In this document: piece by piece, positions 37,321 to 50,753 of the stretch
Position numbering within the stretch: the first letter of the stretch is position 1
How the letters are laid out: each line of letters starts with the position of its first letter
NCBI GenBank assembly: GCA_964023205.1
Contig: OZ026845.1
Location: 444,001 to 508,000, forward strand
Length of the DNA stretch: 64,000 nucleotides
Reading direction: 5' to 3'
From: Lutraria lutraria
Lineage: Eukaryota > Mollusca > Bivalvia > Venerida > Mactridae
Notes under the pieces: model-generated
What the model was told of the DNA's origin: nothing
The model's input: only the letters and a program-made list of their open reading frames with translations
The model's database searches: none
Program-made: the position numbers and the translations under genes

Positions 37321-37930
37321 ACTGAGTTATTAAACATTCTCACATGGTAGGTTGTATAACTTTTATTTGTGTTTTAAAGAATAACACCTTGTTACTGACA
37401 GTGTTTGTGAATTTTAAGGTATTTTGAGTATTGTATGTAAATAGGTCCTTTCACCTTTAATTAATCATTTGTACATTTATTGAAAGTAGATTTTGTGTTT
37501 TTATCCTCTGAAACTTCCGTATCAGCATTTCATGTATTTGTAGTGTTTCCTTTTAAACCTAAGGTTAGTGTTATCAAATGTTTATCAATGACTGACATAA
37601 TGACTGACATACAAAGATAATTCTTGTTGTTCACTAGATTGTAAACCTCACTTTAGGTTCTTTTCTGTCTACTGCTGTGATATAATTTTGTGATGTATGA
37701 AACAACAGGGACAGGTTAGTTTACACCTTAGGTTAAACTCTTAATACAAGTTTAGTCATTTGTCCCAAAAACTCCAAAGACCCATGTTAGGAAATGGACA
37801 TAAAGGTGGAGTATAAAATGATAGAAGTAAATAAAACTAGCCAGTTAGTGTTCTGTATGTATTGTTTTATAAATTATTAAACATTCATTGACATGGTTGT
37901 TCATTGTGAAGCATTGGGTGAAATATTTCT
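37321..37930. other. Intergenic, nothing recognised
   Basis: AT-rich sequence without long frames or visible repeats. Confidence 0.4.
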
Positions 37931-37947
37931 GTGATCTTGACAAGCTT

Positions 37948-38452
37948 TAACAGACACTGTGTCTTTGACAACCTTTGACAGACACTGTATCTTGACAACC
38001 TTTGACAGACACTGCATCATGATAACCTTTGACAAACACTGTCTCGACAACCTTTGACAGACACTGTGTCTCGACAACCTTTGACAGACACTGCGTCATG
38101 ATAACCTTTGACAAACACTGTCTTGACAACCTTTGACAGACACTGTGTCATGACAACCTTTGACAGACACTGCGTCTCGACAACCTTTGACAGACACTGC
38201 GTCTCAACAACCTTTGACAGACACCGCGTCTCGACAACCTTCGACAGACACGGTGTCTCGACAACCTTTGACAGACACTGCATCATGACAACCTTTGACA
38301 GACACTGCATCATGACAACCTTTGACAGACACTGCATCATGACAACATTTGACAGACACTGCATCATGATAACCTTTGACAGACACTGCATCATGACAAC
38401 CTTTGACAAACACTGTGTTATGACAGCCTTTGACAGACACTGTCTCTACTGA
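37948..38452. repeat. 27-bp minisatellite, about 18 copies
   Basis: The unit is gacaacctttgacagacact plus 'gcatcat' or variants. The period is a multiple of 3, so frames repeat as MTTFDRHC(I/V) on plus and as SKVV(M/E)TQCL on minus. These are repeat artefacts. Confidence 0.95.
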
Positions 38453-39318
38453 TATACCAGGTTCACTATTTGTACCAGAAGTCTTTCATTCTGTAATAAA
38501 TTTTAAGTTCAATTATAAAATGTTATTTTGTTTATTTTCCATCTAATTGAGTAGAATTTATGTTTTACTGTTGTTCTGTTGTGGAATGTGGAATTCTGAA
38601 AAAGTAAGTGCATATTTTTCTGGTGGCATTCAAAGTTCCTTTAACGTATGTAGTGTACAGTGTTACTGTACAATATTTATAAATTTAGGTAAATATTGAT
38701 TTCCATCAGAAGAAGATGAATACATGATAGACGTCCACCGATTATTATCCCACGGAATAAATTTAATACTACATAATTATGCTGAAATTAAGTTATCAAA
38801 TAACTGCAGAAGATATCTTAATAATTGTACATGCGGAAGGAAAGCTTCGCGGTATGCAAGTTAGGTCTTTGTTAAATCACATCTTCTTACCAAAGACTGA
38901 TTTAATACTATGTTCACTAGAATTTGTTGACTTTAAATAACTGATAATACCAGCTAAGATTTATTTCTGGGTGTATTCAGGTGAACAAATAGTTTCTAAA
39001 ATAACGTAATAACAAGATATTTGATCTTGAAGCAACATATTTATTACAATATAGGACAACTTTATATACAAGGACCGGTATAATTGAGATATAATATCAA
39101 ACACAAAGAAACATGTGCTGTGTCACAATAACAATGATAATATCTGTAATAGAAATGGTGATTTTTGTATATTACAACATCATATATATAAAACTGTCAT
39201 ATATATTACATAATACTACACCTATTAACTGAAATGGCAACTTATTGCAGTAATTCTATGATATTTACATTATATTGTAACATGCATAATCAAATGATAT
39301 GTGTATTCAGAAATATCT
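38453..39318. other. Intergenic, nothing recognised
   Basis: AT-rich sequence between two minisatellites. No gene or element is seen. Confidence 0.4.
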
Positions 39319-40300
39319 GACAGTAAAACACATCTGGATGACCTGACAGTATGGCACATCTGTGTAATCTGACAGTACAACAGATCTGTGTAATCTGACA
39401 GTATGGTACATCTGTGTAATTGGACAGTATAGCACATCTGGATGACCTGACAGTATGGCACATCTGTGTAATCTGACAGTACAACAGATCTGTGTAATCG
39501 GACAGTATGGTACATCTGTGTAATTGGACAGTACAACAGATCTGTGTAATCTGACAGTATGGTACATCTGTGTAATCTGACAGTACAACAGATCTGTGTA
39601 ATCTGACAGTATGGTACATCTGTGTAATCGGACAGTATAGCACATCTGGATGACCCGACAGTATGGTACATCTGTGTAATTGGACAGTACAACAAATCTG
39701 GATGACTTGACAGTATAGTACATCTGGATGACTTGACAGTATAGTACATCTGGATGACTTGACAGTATAGTACATCTGGATGACTTGACAGTATAGTACA
39801 TCTGGATGACTTGACAGTATAGTACATCTGGATGACTTGACAGTATGATATATCTGGATGACTTGACAGTATGATATATCTGGATGACTTGACAGTAATG
39901 ATATATCTGGATGACTTGACAGCATGATACATCTGGATGACTTGACAGCATGATACATCTGGATGACTTGACAGTATGATATATCTGGATGACTTGACAG
40001 TATGATACATCTGGATGACTTGACAGCATGATACATCTCGATGACTTCACAGCACGATACATCTGGATGACTTGACAGTACGATATATCTGGATGACTTG
40101 ACAGTATGATATATCTGGATGACTTGCCAGTATGATACATCTGGATGACTTGACAGTATGATATATCTGGATGACTTGACAGTATGATACATCTGGATGA
40201 CTTGACAGTATGATACATCTGGATGACTTGACAGTATGATATATCTGGATGACTAGACAGTATGATATATCTGGATGACTTGACAGTATGATATATCTAG
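39319..40300. repeat. 26-bp minisatellite, about 38 copies, two subtypes
   Basis: The right part uses ctggatgacttgacagtatg + atacat; the left part (39319-39690) uses tctgtgtaatctgacagtat + variants. All three minus-strand frames stay open for 246-303 codons because the period is not a multiple of 3 and the unit lacks stops. These are not genes. Confidence 0.96.
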
Positions 40301-40359
40301 TACATGAGTCAGACACAAAACCAGAAAACCCAGGATGGAAATTAAAAGTGTACAACACT

Positions 40360-40530
40360 GTGACCTTGATCAATAGGGGTTATCTACATGTGATGACCAA
40401 CCTGCCATTCTATACAACCTATACATTCCCTAGAAATTGGTTGGACAAGGTTTGGTAAAGGATGGGGCAACCAACACGTGGCGAACAATATACCCCCATT
40501 TTTTATGGGGCCATACTTGCATTAAGAATA
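40360..40530. mobile_element. Pearl-like 3' end fragment
   Basis: It contains 'tgaccaacctgcc' and ends aatatacccccattttttat + gggg, a hairpin like the TACCCCCAGAT family ends. Only an end is present. Confidence 0.4.
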
Positions 40531-40897
40531 TATCTGTAGAAAAATAAGTGAACGCATGAATTGAAATCATTTTCACATACACAAGGCCACTCTAATACCT
40601 GAAATGAAGTTCATTATACGCAGGTATATCATAATTATGGTATCTATATAAGTGTGTTTTATATCAATATTTTAGTGTCTATATAAGTGTGCTGATATTA
40701 ATGTCATAATCATATTATTCAAGTGAATATTGAATAAATAAACAGACAATGTGAAGTATGGCATTCCAGTTTCATACCCAAAAGACAATTTCTGAGTTTC
40801 CAACCTTGGACCATTATTCACGTGTGGTCCCAGCTCCAACAAACCATTAGGAGTAATTTAGGACAGTATTTAAATCATGAGTGTTTTATGTATTCTT

Positions 40898-41400
40898 TTA
40901 ATTAGTGTGAATAATATGAGAATGGAATGAAATGAACATGTATACAACAGTTATGATACAATATAAGTTATACTGTGGTTTGTCAAGTATGATACGAGCT
41001 GCTCTTTTTTGAAACTTAAAAATGCTATTTTGAAGGTTGTCACTGCAAGTTCCCCAAATTGAACAACAATAATCAATGTGGGGCAGAATGTAAGCATTGA
41101 AAAATAATTTTCTAGAATGTAAATTTAAGTACCTTTTAATTCTTAACAAAAGATGTAAAAGAGAACTGCACTTTTTAAGTACTTGCTCAACCTGTTTTTT
41201 TCCAGTTTCATTTTTGGTCAACAAAGACACCTTACAGTTTTTCTTGGGTAGAAAGTTCAAGGACTTGGTTATTCAATATAAACTCAGTTAAATTTTTGTC
41301 TGATAAACTATTGAAGTGATGATTTGAAGCAGATATGTACATGGCTTTAGTTTTTTTAGCATTTGGAATCATGGAGTTCATACTACACCATTTCTCTATA
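40898..41400 (-). pseudogene. LINE reverse transcriptase C-terminal fragment
   Basis: The minus strand reads NSMIPNAKKTKAMYIS (about 41370-41330), then RIKRYLNLHSRKLFFNAYIL, PHIDYCCSIWG and FQKRAARIILDKP (41150-40980). These are the post-catalytic block with N-x-KT-x-M and the thumb of a jockey/CR1-like reverse transcriptase. No catalytic DD box or 5' part is present. Confidence 0.8.
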
Positions 41401-41439
41401 CATTATATACATGTATATATATATAATAGAACACAAGTA

Positions 41440-42435
41440 ACAATAATAGAACACATGTAAGTGTCACTGAACATAAGTAAGTGTAATAGAACACTAATGA
41501 TATTGATAGAACACAAGTAAGCGTAATAGAACACTAATGATATTAATAGAACACAAGTAAGTGTAATAGAACACTAATGATAATAATAGAACACAAGTAA
41601 GTGTAATAGAACACTAATGATATTAATAGAACACAAGTAAGTGTAATAGAACACTAATGATATTAATAGAACACAAGTAAGTGTAATAGAACACTAATGA
41701 TATTAATAGAACACAAGTAAGTGTAATAGAACACTAATGATATTAATAGAACACAAGTAAGTGTAATAGAACACTAATGATATTAATAGAACACAAGTAA
41801 GTGTAATAGAACACTAATGATATTAATAGAACACAAGTAAGTGTAATAGAACACTAATGATATTAATAGAACACAAGTAAGTGTAATAGAACACTAATGA
41901 TATTAATAGAACACAAGTAAGTGTAATAGAACACTAATGATATTAATAGAACACAAGTAAGTGTAATAGAACACTAATGATATTAATAGAACACAAGTAA
42001 GTGTAATAGAACACTAATGATATTAATAGAACACAAGTAAGTGTAATAGAACACTAATAATATTAATAGAACACAAGTAAGTGTAATAGAACACTAATGA
42101 TATTAATAGAACACAAGTAAGTGTAATAGAACACTAATGATATTAATAGAACACAAGTAAGTGTAATAGAACACTAATGATATTAATAGAACACAAGTAA
42201 GTGTAATAGAACACTAATGATATTAATAGAACACAAGTAAGTGTAATAGAACACTAATGATATTAATAGAACACAAGTAAGTGTAATAGAACACTAATGA
42301 TATTAATAGAACACAAGTAAGTGTAATAGAACACTAATGATATTAATAGAACACAAGTAAGTGTAATAGAACACTAATGATATTAATGGAACACAAGTAA
42401 GTGTAATAGAACACTAATGATATTAATGGAACACT
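41440..42435. repeat. 40-bp tandem repeat, about 25 near-identical copies
   Basis: The unit is tattaatagaacacaagtaa + gtgtaatagaacactaatga. Most copies between 41580 and 42420 are identical. It lies downstream of the nuclear receptor gene. Each unit is itself a loose dimer of 'aatagaacac' half-units. Confidence 0.97.
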
Positions 42436-42862
42436 ATCAATAGTAATGATACTAGAACCAAAGAGCATGATAATAATAGAACACAAGTGATAGAACACAA
42501 TTTAAATATAATAGAACATAAGTATGTGAAAGTTTTTCACAACCATTTAGAAGGAGGGTATTTTGAATAGAATAATTCATGGGTGATTTAAACAATCAAA
42601 GATTGACACTCAGACTTTAATGTGTCTATTAAACTAAGAATAGAAACTTCTGGTCTTAATCAAGATTGTCTCTCTTTTATGAAGAGTCTTATGTACATGT
42701 TTGATAGGTTCATATGTCTAGCTTTATACTGTAGAATATAATTCATTAATCAATTAGTTCTCAACAGATATCTCTGTCTATCTTTATACAAAATTAGTAA
42801 CTATGGCTTCTATCAATACAATATCATGATTATTGAATTTGTTTATGGTCCTAAAGAAAATG

Positions 42863-45800
42863 TTAGGAAGAATTGGTTGGTGGTTCTATAGAAAACTTAG
42901 CTATAATATTAGACTGTATTTTATTCACAGTTTCTAGGAGTGGCATCACGCAGAACGTGTCTATAAGCAGTCGAGCGTGGTGTTGTTCATGATTCTTTTT
43001 TATTTCATACACAAATGTATCCAGCATATGTGAGTGGAACTGATCTACACAAGCTTTGTCTTCTAATTCTAGAGATTCTGAAGCATACAAAAACCATCAA
43101 TTCATCAACTATATCATATAACATAATAATTATACTTTTTACAACATTTTCAGATAAATATTTCATGTGAAATAATACATGTATTCAGAATCTGAGAAAA
43201 AAACAATTTAACTTGAACGCTTAAAAAGAATAATGTTAAAGAAAGTATTCAAGAAATACATTTCAATCAGGAAGGAAATATCAGTAAGGCTCTACTATAA
43301 AAGTTAAATGATTTAGTCACCTGGAGCTGAAAGACGTACAGCACATAATATAGCTTTTTCTAAATCTGTCAGTCCAAGATCATTGAACTGGTTTGCAAAT
43401 TTCAATATGGTATCCACCATCTCATCATTCAAGATTTTCCTCATAACTGAAGTGGAATATATCTCTCCAGACTTCAGAAACATCATGCTCTCTTGGTTAT
43501 TGAAATATTCAGCATTGGACAGCTATGTAGAAAATCAACACATAATTTTATGTTACATTACCAAGATGGAAATTAATAGAGTAATGGGAATAGTGAAATA
43601 CTGCTAAGCTTTAAGATATATGGAGATTTCTCTGACATTCTAGGTAGTATTTATAAAGCCCCAGTAGGATATAGGAAGAATAATGGCCTTAATGATTATC
43701 ATATTTAGTCAGACAAATAAACAATTTCACTCAAATATAACAAAGGTACACAATTACTATAAAATTTATAAAGTGTATTCAAATACAATGTATTTTTCAA
43801 CAGAGATTCATAACAGAAAGACAACATTAAGACCAAATCATAAAGTAGTACATAAGAATGTTGGAACTAAGGTAACATTTAAATTGTATCTAAAGATAAA
43901 GAAAACTATTATTTTATGTTAATGATACGATGTTACCATAGAAACAAATTAAGAACTTACCATCCAGATATCATAATATGCCCTCTTGATAAGCGCAGCC
44001 TTATCATTCACATTGATGTTATCAATTCCTGGGACACAGTTACAAAAACCTGTAAAAAAATCAAATTCATAATTTATGTTAACTAGATCAGTACATATAT
44101 ACTTTGTAATCCATCAGGCAACCATGTTACCTACCAGTCAACTAGGGATGTTACCTATCACCTATCAGTATACTATGTTACCTATCTTAATGACAAATAG
44201 CTGGATGCACAGAAAACATGCTACAAACCTATAATCCTGTCATTGATATCAGGTATACATTCAATTACTTTCTTATAAGTTTCTTCAACTTCATCTTCTC
44301 TCATAATACGCAAATCAATCTGAAATATAATTTTTTGATTTAGTACTTATATAACATGTTGCAGTGCTGAATTTATAATGAATCTGTCTATGCCACTAGC
44401 TGTGTTCCAAATATTTGTATGAACCTAAAATGCAGAAGACTTTAACATGGTATCATCATGTTTCATGCACAGCAAGCCAGATTCTTGTCGAGGAAGTCAG
44501 TTCATTCTCTTACTTTTTGGGTGTTTGTAAAGCAAATAAAGTTATAGTTACAATAGATAAAGCAGAGTATTTATTCCTTTTACAATATTCTTGTACACTT
44601 ATTATCAGTTCAGACAGTTCAGCTTTTGATAGTCCTCACTTGCATACATGAATACTAAAGTACAACATTTATCTACATCTGCCTGCTTCATGTTGCAGTG
44701 CAAGTCGATGTAAGTTCAGTTTCCATGAGTACTTTCAGTACTTTGATTTGTTATAGCAATATCATTGTGTACAATTTGTGTTATAGCAACAAAAAAAACA
44801 ACATACAGCTATGTATGTTATGTAAGATCTTAGGATTAACCTTGACAATTCATGTAATTCATGCTTATGTAACTTTATACATATATTGGTTATAATATTA
44901 GTTCATATTATAAGTACATATGTAACTTATTACACCTTGATAGCATGCAGTATTTAGCCATTAACATGTAATTTGATACAACATACATAATTATGTTGGA
45001 TAACATGGATTATATATACGGCTTATTAAATGGATTTCAAAGTATTTCAATTTGCCTTTACTGACAGTATTTGTGACTTATAATACAGTTAACACCATAA
45101 CAATTGATACAATATGTTAAGCATAATAAAAACTGATACAATATGTTAAACATCATAACAATTGATACAAAATGTTAAGCATAATAAAAACTGATACAAT
45201 ATGTTAAACACAGTAACAACTGATACAATATGTTAAACCAGAGACGTATTTGTATTATACGTCTCTGTACACAGTAACAACTGATACAATATGTTAAACA
45301 CAGTAACAACTGATACAATATGTTAAACCAGAGACGTATTTGTATTATACGTCTCTGTACACAGTAACAACTGATACAATATGTTAAACCAGAGACGTAT
45401 TTGTATTATACGTCTCTGTACACAGTATAACAACTGATACAATATGTTAAACACAGTAACAACTGATACAATATGTTAAACACAGTAACAACTGATACAA
45501 TATGTTGAACACAGTAACAACTAATACAATATGTTAACACTATAGCAACAATAATATGTTAAATATTATAACAAATATTACAAAAAATATAATTTAAACA
45601 TTATAACAACTGAGATAATAATATCAAGCTAAACATAGCAACAACTTAGTTTGACATCATAACCATGGCAATGATATGTTAGAATTAGTAAAGTGGAGAT
45701 ATTGATTATCACTATCAAGTATCAACAAATGACATTAGAAACATGTCAAGACGGCAATAAGTATGCTAATTATTGATTTCAAACAAATTTCTATTTCGAA

Positions 45801-48800
45801 AGATGCTAAATGGCCAAGGGAATGCAGCAAATTATTTTACTTCTGACATGTTGTAGACAGATAGCTTTGTTGAATCAGATAGTAAGGTAATTAAAAGCCT
45901 TTAACGTACGTATCTGGCTTGGATAAAATCGCTAAAATAACGTAAAATAATATTTTCCATGATTGTTTACTAACTCTATGATTGTTTACTTAACTATATG
46001 ATTGTTTACTTAACTCTATGATTGTTTACTTAACTCTATGATTGTTTACTTAACTACATTATTGTTTACTAAATTCTATGATTGTTTACTAAATTCCATG
46101 ATTGTTTACTTAACTCTATGATTGTTTACTTAACTCTATGATTGTTTACTTAACTCCATGATTGTTTACTTAACTCTATGATTGTTTACTTAACTCCATG
46201 ATTGTTTACTAAATTCTATGATTGTTTACTAAATTCCATCATTGTTTACTTAACTCTATGATTGTTTACTTAACTCCATGATTGTTTACTAAATTCTATG
46301 ATTGTTTACTAAATTCCATGATTGTTTACTTAACTCTATGATTGTTTACTTAACTCTATGATTGTTTACTTAACTCCATGATTGTTTACTAAATTCTATG
46401 ATTGTTTACTTAACTCTATGATTGTTTACTTAACTATTTGATTGTTTACTTAACTCCATCATTGTTTACTTAACTCTATGATTGTTTACTTAACTATATG
46501 ATTGTTTACTTAACTCTATGATTGTTTACTTAACTCTATGATTGTTTACTTAACTCCATGATTGTTTACTAAATTCTATGATTGTTTACTAAATTCCATC
46601 ATTGTTTACTTAACTCTATGATTGTTTACTTAACTCCATGATTGTTTACTTAACTCTATGATTGTTTACCTAACTCACTAAATGTTTAGCAAACTCCATG
46701 AATGTTTAGCAAACTCCATTTTTGTTCGTTTAACATAATGTCAATTTGCCTAACTCCATGCTAGTTTACCTATCTCCATCATTGCTTATCTTTCCATAGT
46801 TAACTTTACTCGACTATTTACTTAGATTTTATGAACGAAAATATGAAATAGATACTTTAATTTGAACTTACCAGACCAAGTCTGTACTGTCGTATCTTCT
46901 CTCTGTGTTCTGGCAAAAGTCGGAGCAAGATCGTCATTCCCAGTGTTATACCTTGAATGTTGAGATAAATCTTCTGTTGGGAGTCATCATTTGCTGAAGA
47001 GTTGGTATCTTTCTCATTTCTTGTACTTGTCATGGTCATTTGATGTCCACAACAAGACCCATTAGGAACATCAGAAGAAGCTTTTTTATCAGAACTTGTT
47101 ATATCTGTTTCCAATGTCCTGTTAGTTGTACCGCTGTCAATCTTTGGGACCACGTTCTTACTGTTTAACATTGAATCATTTGTAGCGTTTAAAATGCAGC
47201 CATCGTTATGACTATTTTCATATTTCATTCGTTTTGACGTCTGTTCATCATCCATTCTTCCTCGTAATATCGTTTGTTCGATTTTGTCACAAATCACTTG
47301 AGCTCCGCCTTCGGTTTTTAGAAGCTGTCCTATAAGAACATTGACCAAACCTCGACTAAAACTGTGGGTTTGTTTAAGATTTGCTACAGATGTATTACTG
47401 TCCCCAAAACAGGATTTCTGTCGATCATTGCCATGTTGCATTGATGTATTTATGTCACAATCATGATTGGGTTTAGTACGTTTTGAGTCTAAACTAGGTA
47501 AATTATTATGTAATGAGACAATATGAGAAAGGTTATCAGTTAGTACGCCAGTACAAGAGCCTAGTAGAGAACTAGAGACCATCTCATCAGGGTGCCTGGT
47601 ATTCGACCATCCACGACTTTCTGTCGAGACAAATCCTTGCTTTTGATCCCTCATCCCTTGGACAGGCTTAACAAATGGACGTTCATCATTAGATCGTTGA
47701 TATACCATTGAATTATTTGAACAGTAGGTATCACTAAATGGATTGTCGCAGTTAGCCTCTTCGGTTGTATCGGAGATTGAAAAGAAGTTCTCAGTTCCAG
47801 AGCGAGGTGGTACATGTTGTTTGCATCTCTTCACGTTTACAGGAGATGTGGAGCAATCATTAGTTTCATTGACGTCTTTATCAACAGAAGAGTTGTCATT
47901 ATATACAGCACTACCTTCAGTACTTGGAATACATAAATTTTGTTGCAAAGACAAACCCACCCGTGAAAGAAATGACGAGAACTGGTCGTCATTCGAACTG
48001 TTGTAGTCACGCGATGTACTGGCGCTGTTTTCAAATGAGCACGCATTATTGATATCAACATTTGATGATCCGAGTTGTGACATACCGGTGTCAGACCTAA
48101 CAGCTGCTGCTACAGTTTTACTGTTCATTGTTATTGGGGATGGAATGTGTGTGCTGGTTGCAACTGATGTTGTTTTAAGGTCAAAGTCAAAATTACCAGA
48201 CCCTGTGGCATTTACGATTAGTTCATGTTTGTTAAAATCGGAACCGCCTCTACGGAACCTGTCTAAAACTTTGTTCTTCTCTGTCTTTGGAATTCTTCCC
48301 ATACGCACCGCTACAAAAAACAAACACTTTTGTTTTACGACTAGTCGTACGTACTCATATATATGTATACCAAAATGATCGAGTGATCATTGCTGAGTCA
48401 TTTTACATACATGTACATTATCATGAAAAAATGTCAGAAATGTTAAACTTATTAATGTTATTATTAGATCATAAAAGCAAACAAAAACATTGTACATACA
48501 TGTGCACACGAATAACACAACATTGTACATACATGTGCACACGAATAACACCAATGTGTTCTATGTATAATTAAAACGCCGGATTATCGGGGCGAATAAA
48601 CCAATGGGTATGACAATATTTTAAAACATGAAAAATTAATACTAGTAGTAGGACAGGATATTTACCATCAACTGACATTCCTGTCACCACACATCGTTTA
48701 AATCGACAAGCTTTACATCTACTTCTAGTTAATGGTGTTATGTCACAATCGTCGGAGTACATACATTTAAATGGTTCACCTTTAGTGATGCTCCTCTTGA

Positions 48801-50743
48801 AAAAACCCTAAAACATACATATATATGTGTGACTGAAGCTTTGATAAAAGTTTTCTAAAGGGATTCTCAATATGATTAAGAGGTTATATTTTATTAGTAG
48901 ATCATAACCTCTACACGTAGTCATCTGTGGTCATATCTGATAATTAGCTAGAACATCATTACATTTTTTACAGAATACAGGGCTGGCAAACGATGATCAA
49001 AATATTAACATCCATGTCGTATCCGTGTTGTAAGTAATATATTTTGTACTTCGTTGATACATGTATGTACTAGTTATATGTCGTTTTAAAGATTTGATTT
49101 AGTGATGATTTAAAAGATCGATCAATGATGCAGACTTATCCAAGATGTCAGTTGGTATCTATATGTGTCTAGATAAACACGCATGGAAACCAATACGTAC
49201 GGAAAAATCAAATGACGTCAATATGGGAAATCTATACGCACGGTACCTATATAGTGTTAATTATTTTGCTGACTAGAGGACAATTCCACAGTTAGGTAAA
49301 TCTTTTATAGAACGACAACATGCAGTAATTATGTATTATTTTCTAAATAACAACCCTCCCCTGAATCACTATGAAAATACTTTAGAACTAGATTCAAAAT
49401 GCATGTATTGATAATTATATACGTAGCATATTTTCCACTGCTTGACTAACGCTTTCTACATTTTGATAATAAGAAAAAACAATAAAAATCAAAGTACTGA
49501 AAGTACTGTCGGACTTGATTTTTACCATACGAGGCAAAAGAGAGAAATGTGTACCCACATCGTTCGAGCCCATACAAATATTTTTAACATTTAAACTTAC
49601 GGACCGATTTTTCATTCATATTGTAATGCAGGTCATATGCATGTAGGTAAATGACATACGCTAGGGCTTTAATTACTAGTCCCTTTGCTAAAAAATTAAA
49701 ATGAAAAAAGCCTGATATTGGAAAGTTTAATGATTAGCACATTAATTGAAGACAATTTAATTGCATTAAAAACTCTTTATTGTACACAAACTAGTGACCA
49801 ACACTTCAGTAACAGTAAATACAAACACTGATTCTTCCGGTTTTAACACAACAGAACATCGTCGCATTGAACACATTCAGGGTCACTCAAATCAAAAAGG
49901 TCCTGACACAGTAGAGTAAGACCTATATGACCTACAGTTAACCCGATGTTGCATGAAATTCAGACGTGATTATGTAATTCTAAATAAATCTGGCGTAAAA
50001 GGAACTCTTAAACTGTATTTTTTAAAAGCACGTATCCAGTAATTTACGTCCGTATTTAGCGACTCGAATTATTATTCGTAAGCCGCAGTTTCAACATTCA
50101 ACCTTCGATGAATATGTCCGTAGAGATGGAACGAAAACCGAAAGTAGAACTACTTTTACGGCAAGATATTTTATTGGACAGTGAATACGCGGTTTTAATT
50201 CTACGCATTTGAATATCTCATGTATCTACCGACAAGCACTTATTTAGATACATGACTCTTTCCATGTAGTTACAATAAAATGATTTGAAATATGTTTAGA
50301 TCTGACACACTTAATTGGGGAAAGATTCCAGATACTTCTATATAATCACACCATTTAGTCGCGTACTATTTAATTTCCTTTATGCGGCATTCTTTTAACC
50401 AAGCTGTTATGGAGTCCAGCGACAAAATTTTGGTCAACGATTATAAAGAACCATAACAGTTAAATCTTTCATTCCTTGATTTATTTACATTTTTGTACAA
50501 GAATCTTCCAGATTGCGAAAAGAATAATCTAAATGAAGACATATACAACAAGGTAAATGGTATAACCGTGACAATGATTATTCTACATCCCTATTTTATA
50601 CATAAACAACCATAAGACAAGTAGTACAATATGGTTCATACCTTGCATCCTTCACATGTAGCCACACCGTAGTGAAGTCCAGTAGCTTTATCTGTACAGA
50701 TTCTACAAACCCCAAATGGAAACGGAACAGCTCCTACAGGCAT
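42863..50743 (-). CDS. Nuclear receptor with NR1-type DBD, very long hinge, LBD without AF-2 motif
   Basis: Exons in gene order: 50642-50743 (ATG; the exon itself runs to 50753), 48666-48807, 46872-48310, 44229-44319, 43961-44049, 43321-43522, 42863-43077 (TAA), giving about 759 residues. The DNA-binding domain has fingers C13-C16-C30-C33 and C49-C55-C65-C68, P-box CEGCKG, then [14 protein letters not shown], the C-terminal extension style of NR1 receptors (E75, Rev-erb, PPAR). The 1439-bp exon encodes a Ser/Asn-rich, probably disordered hinge of more than 450 residues. The ligand-binding domain shows [20 protein letters not shown] (helix 3-5 signature), [19 protein letters not shown] and [10 protein letters not shown]. 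The C-terminus is [15 protein letters not shown], with no acidic AF-2 helix, as in Rev-erb-like repressors. The start is uncertain: an acceptor sits 10 bases before the ATG (cag at 50754-50756) and the frame is open between them, so upstream coding exons are possible. It could belong to a lophotrochozoan NR1 expansion; I cannot assign a subgroup. Confidence 0.88.
45080..45540. repeat. ~27-bp tandem repeat with a 29-bp palindrome in three units
   Basis: The unit is close to acagtaacaactgatacaat + atgttaaac. The palindrome CAGAGACGTAT-ttgtatt-ATACGTCTCTG occurs in three units (starting near 45239, 45329 and 45390). It lies in the intron between exons 46872-48310 and 44229-44319 of the nuclear receptor. 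Confidence 0.9.
45957..46790. repeat. 20-bp minisatellite of forkhead-type sites, about 36 clean copies (nuclear receptor intron)
   Basis: The unit attgtttacttaactctatg contains TGTTTAC, the forkhead (FOXA/FOXO) core GTAAACA on the other strand. The variants (a/t, c/t) mostly spare that core. The array decays after 46670. It starts just 82 bp beyond the donor of the 1439-bp exon. Confidence 0.95.
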
Positions 50744-50753
50744 AGTTGAAAAC

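Noticed and set aside
37947..38452. Frames of 60-130 codons on both strands
   Set aside because: These come from the 27-bp minisatellite; the period is a multiple of three, so units simply repeat in frame.
39270..40373. Four long overlapping minus-strand frames (108-303 codons)
   Set aside because: They are produced by the 26-bp minisatellite; all three frames are open and none has a non-repetitive domain.
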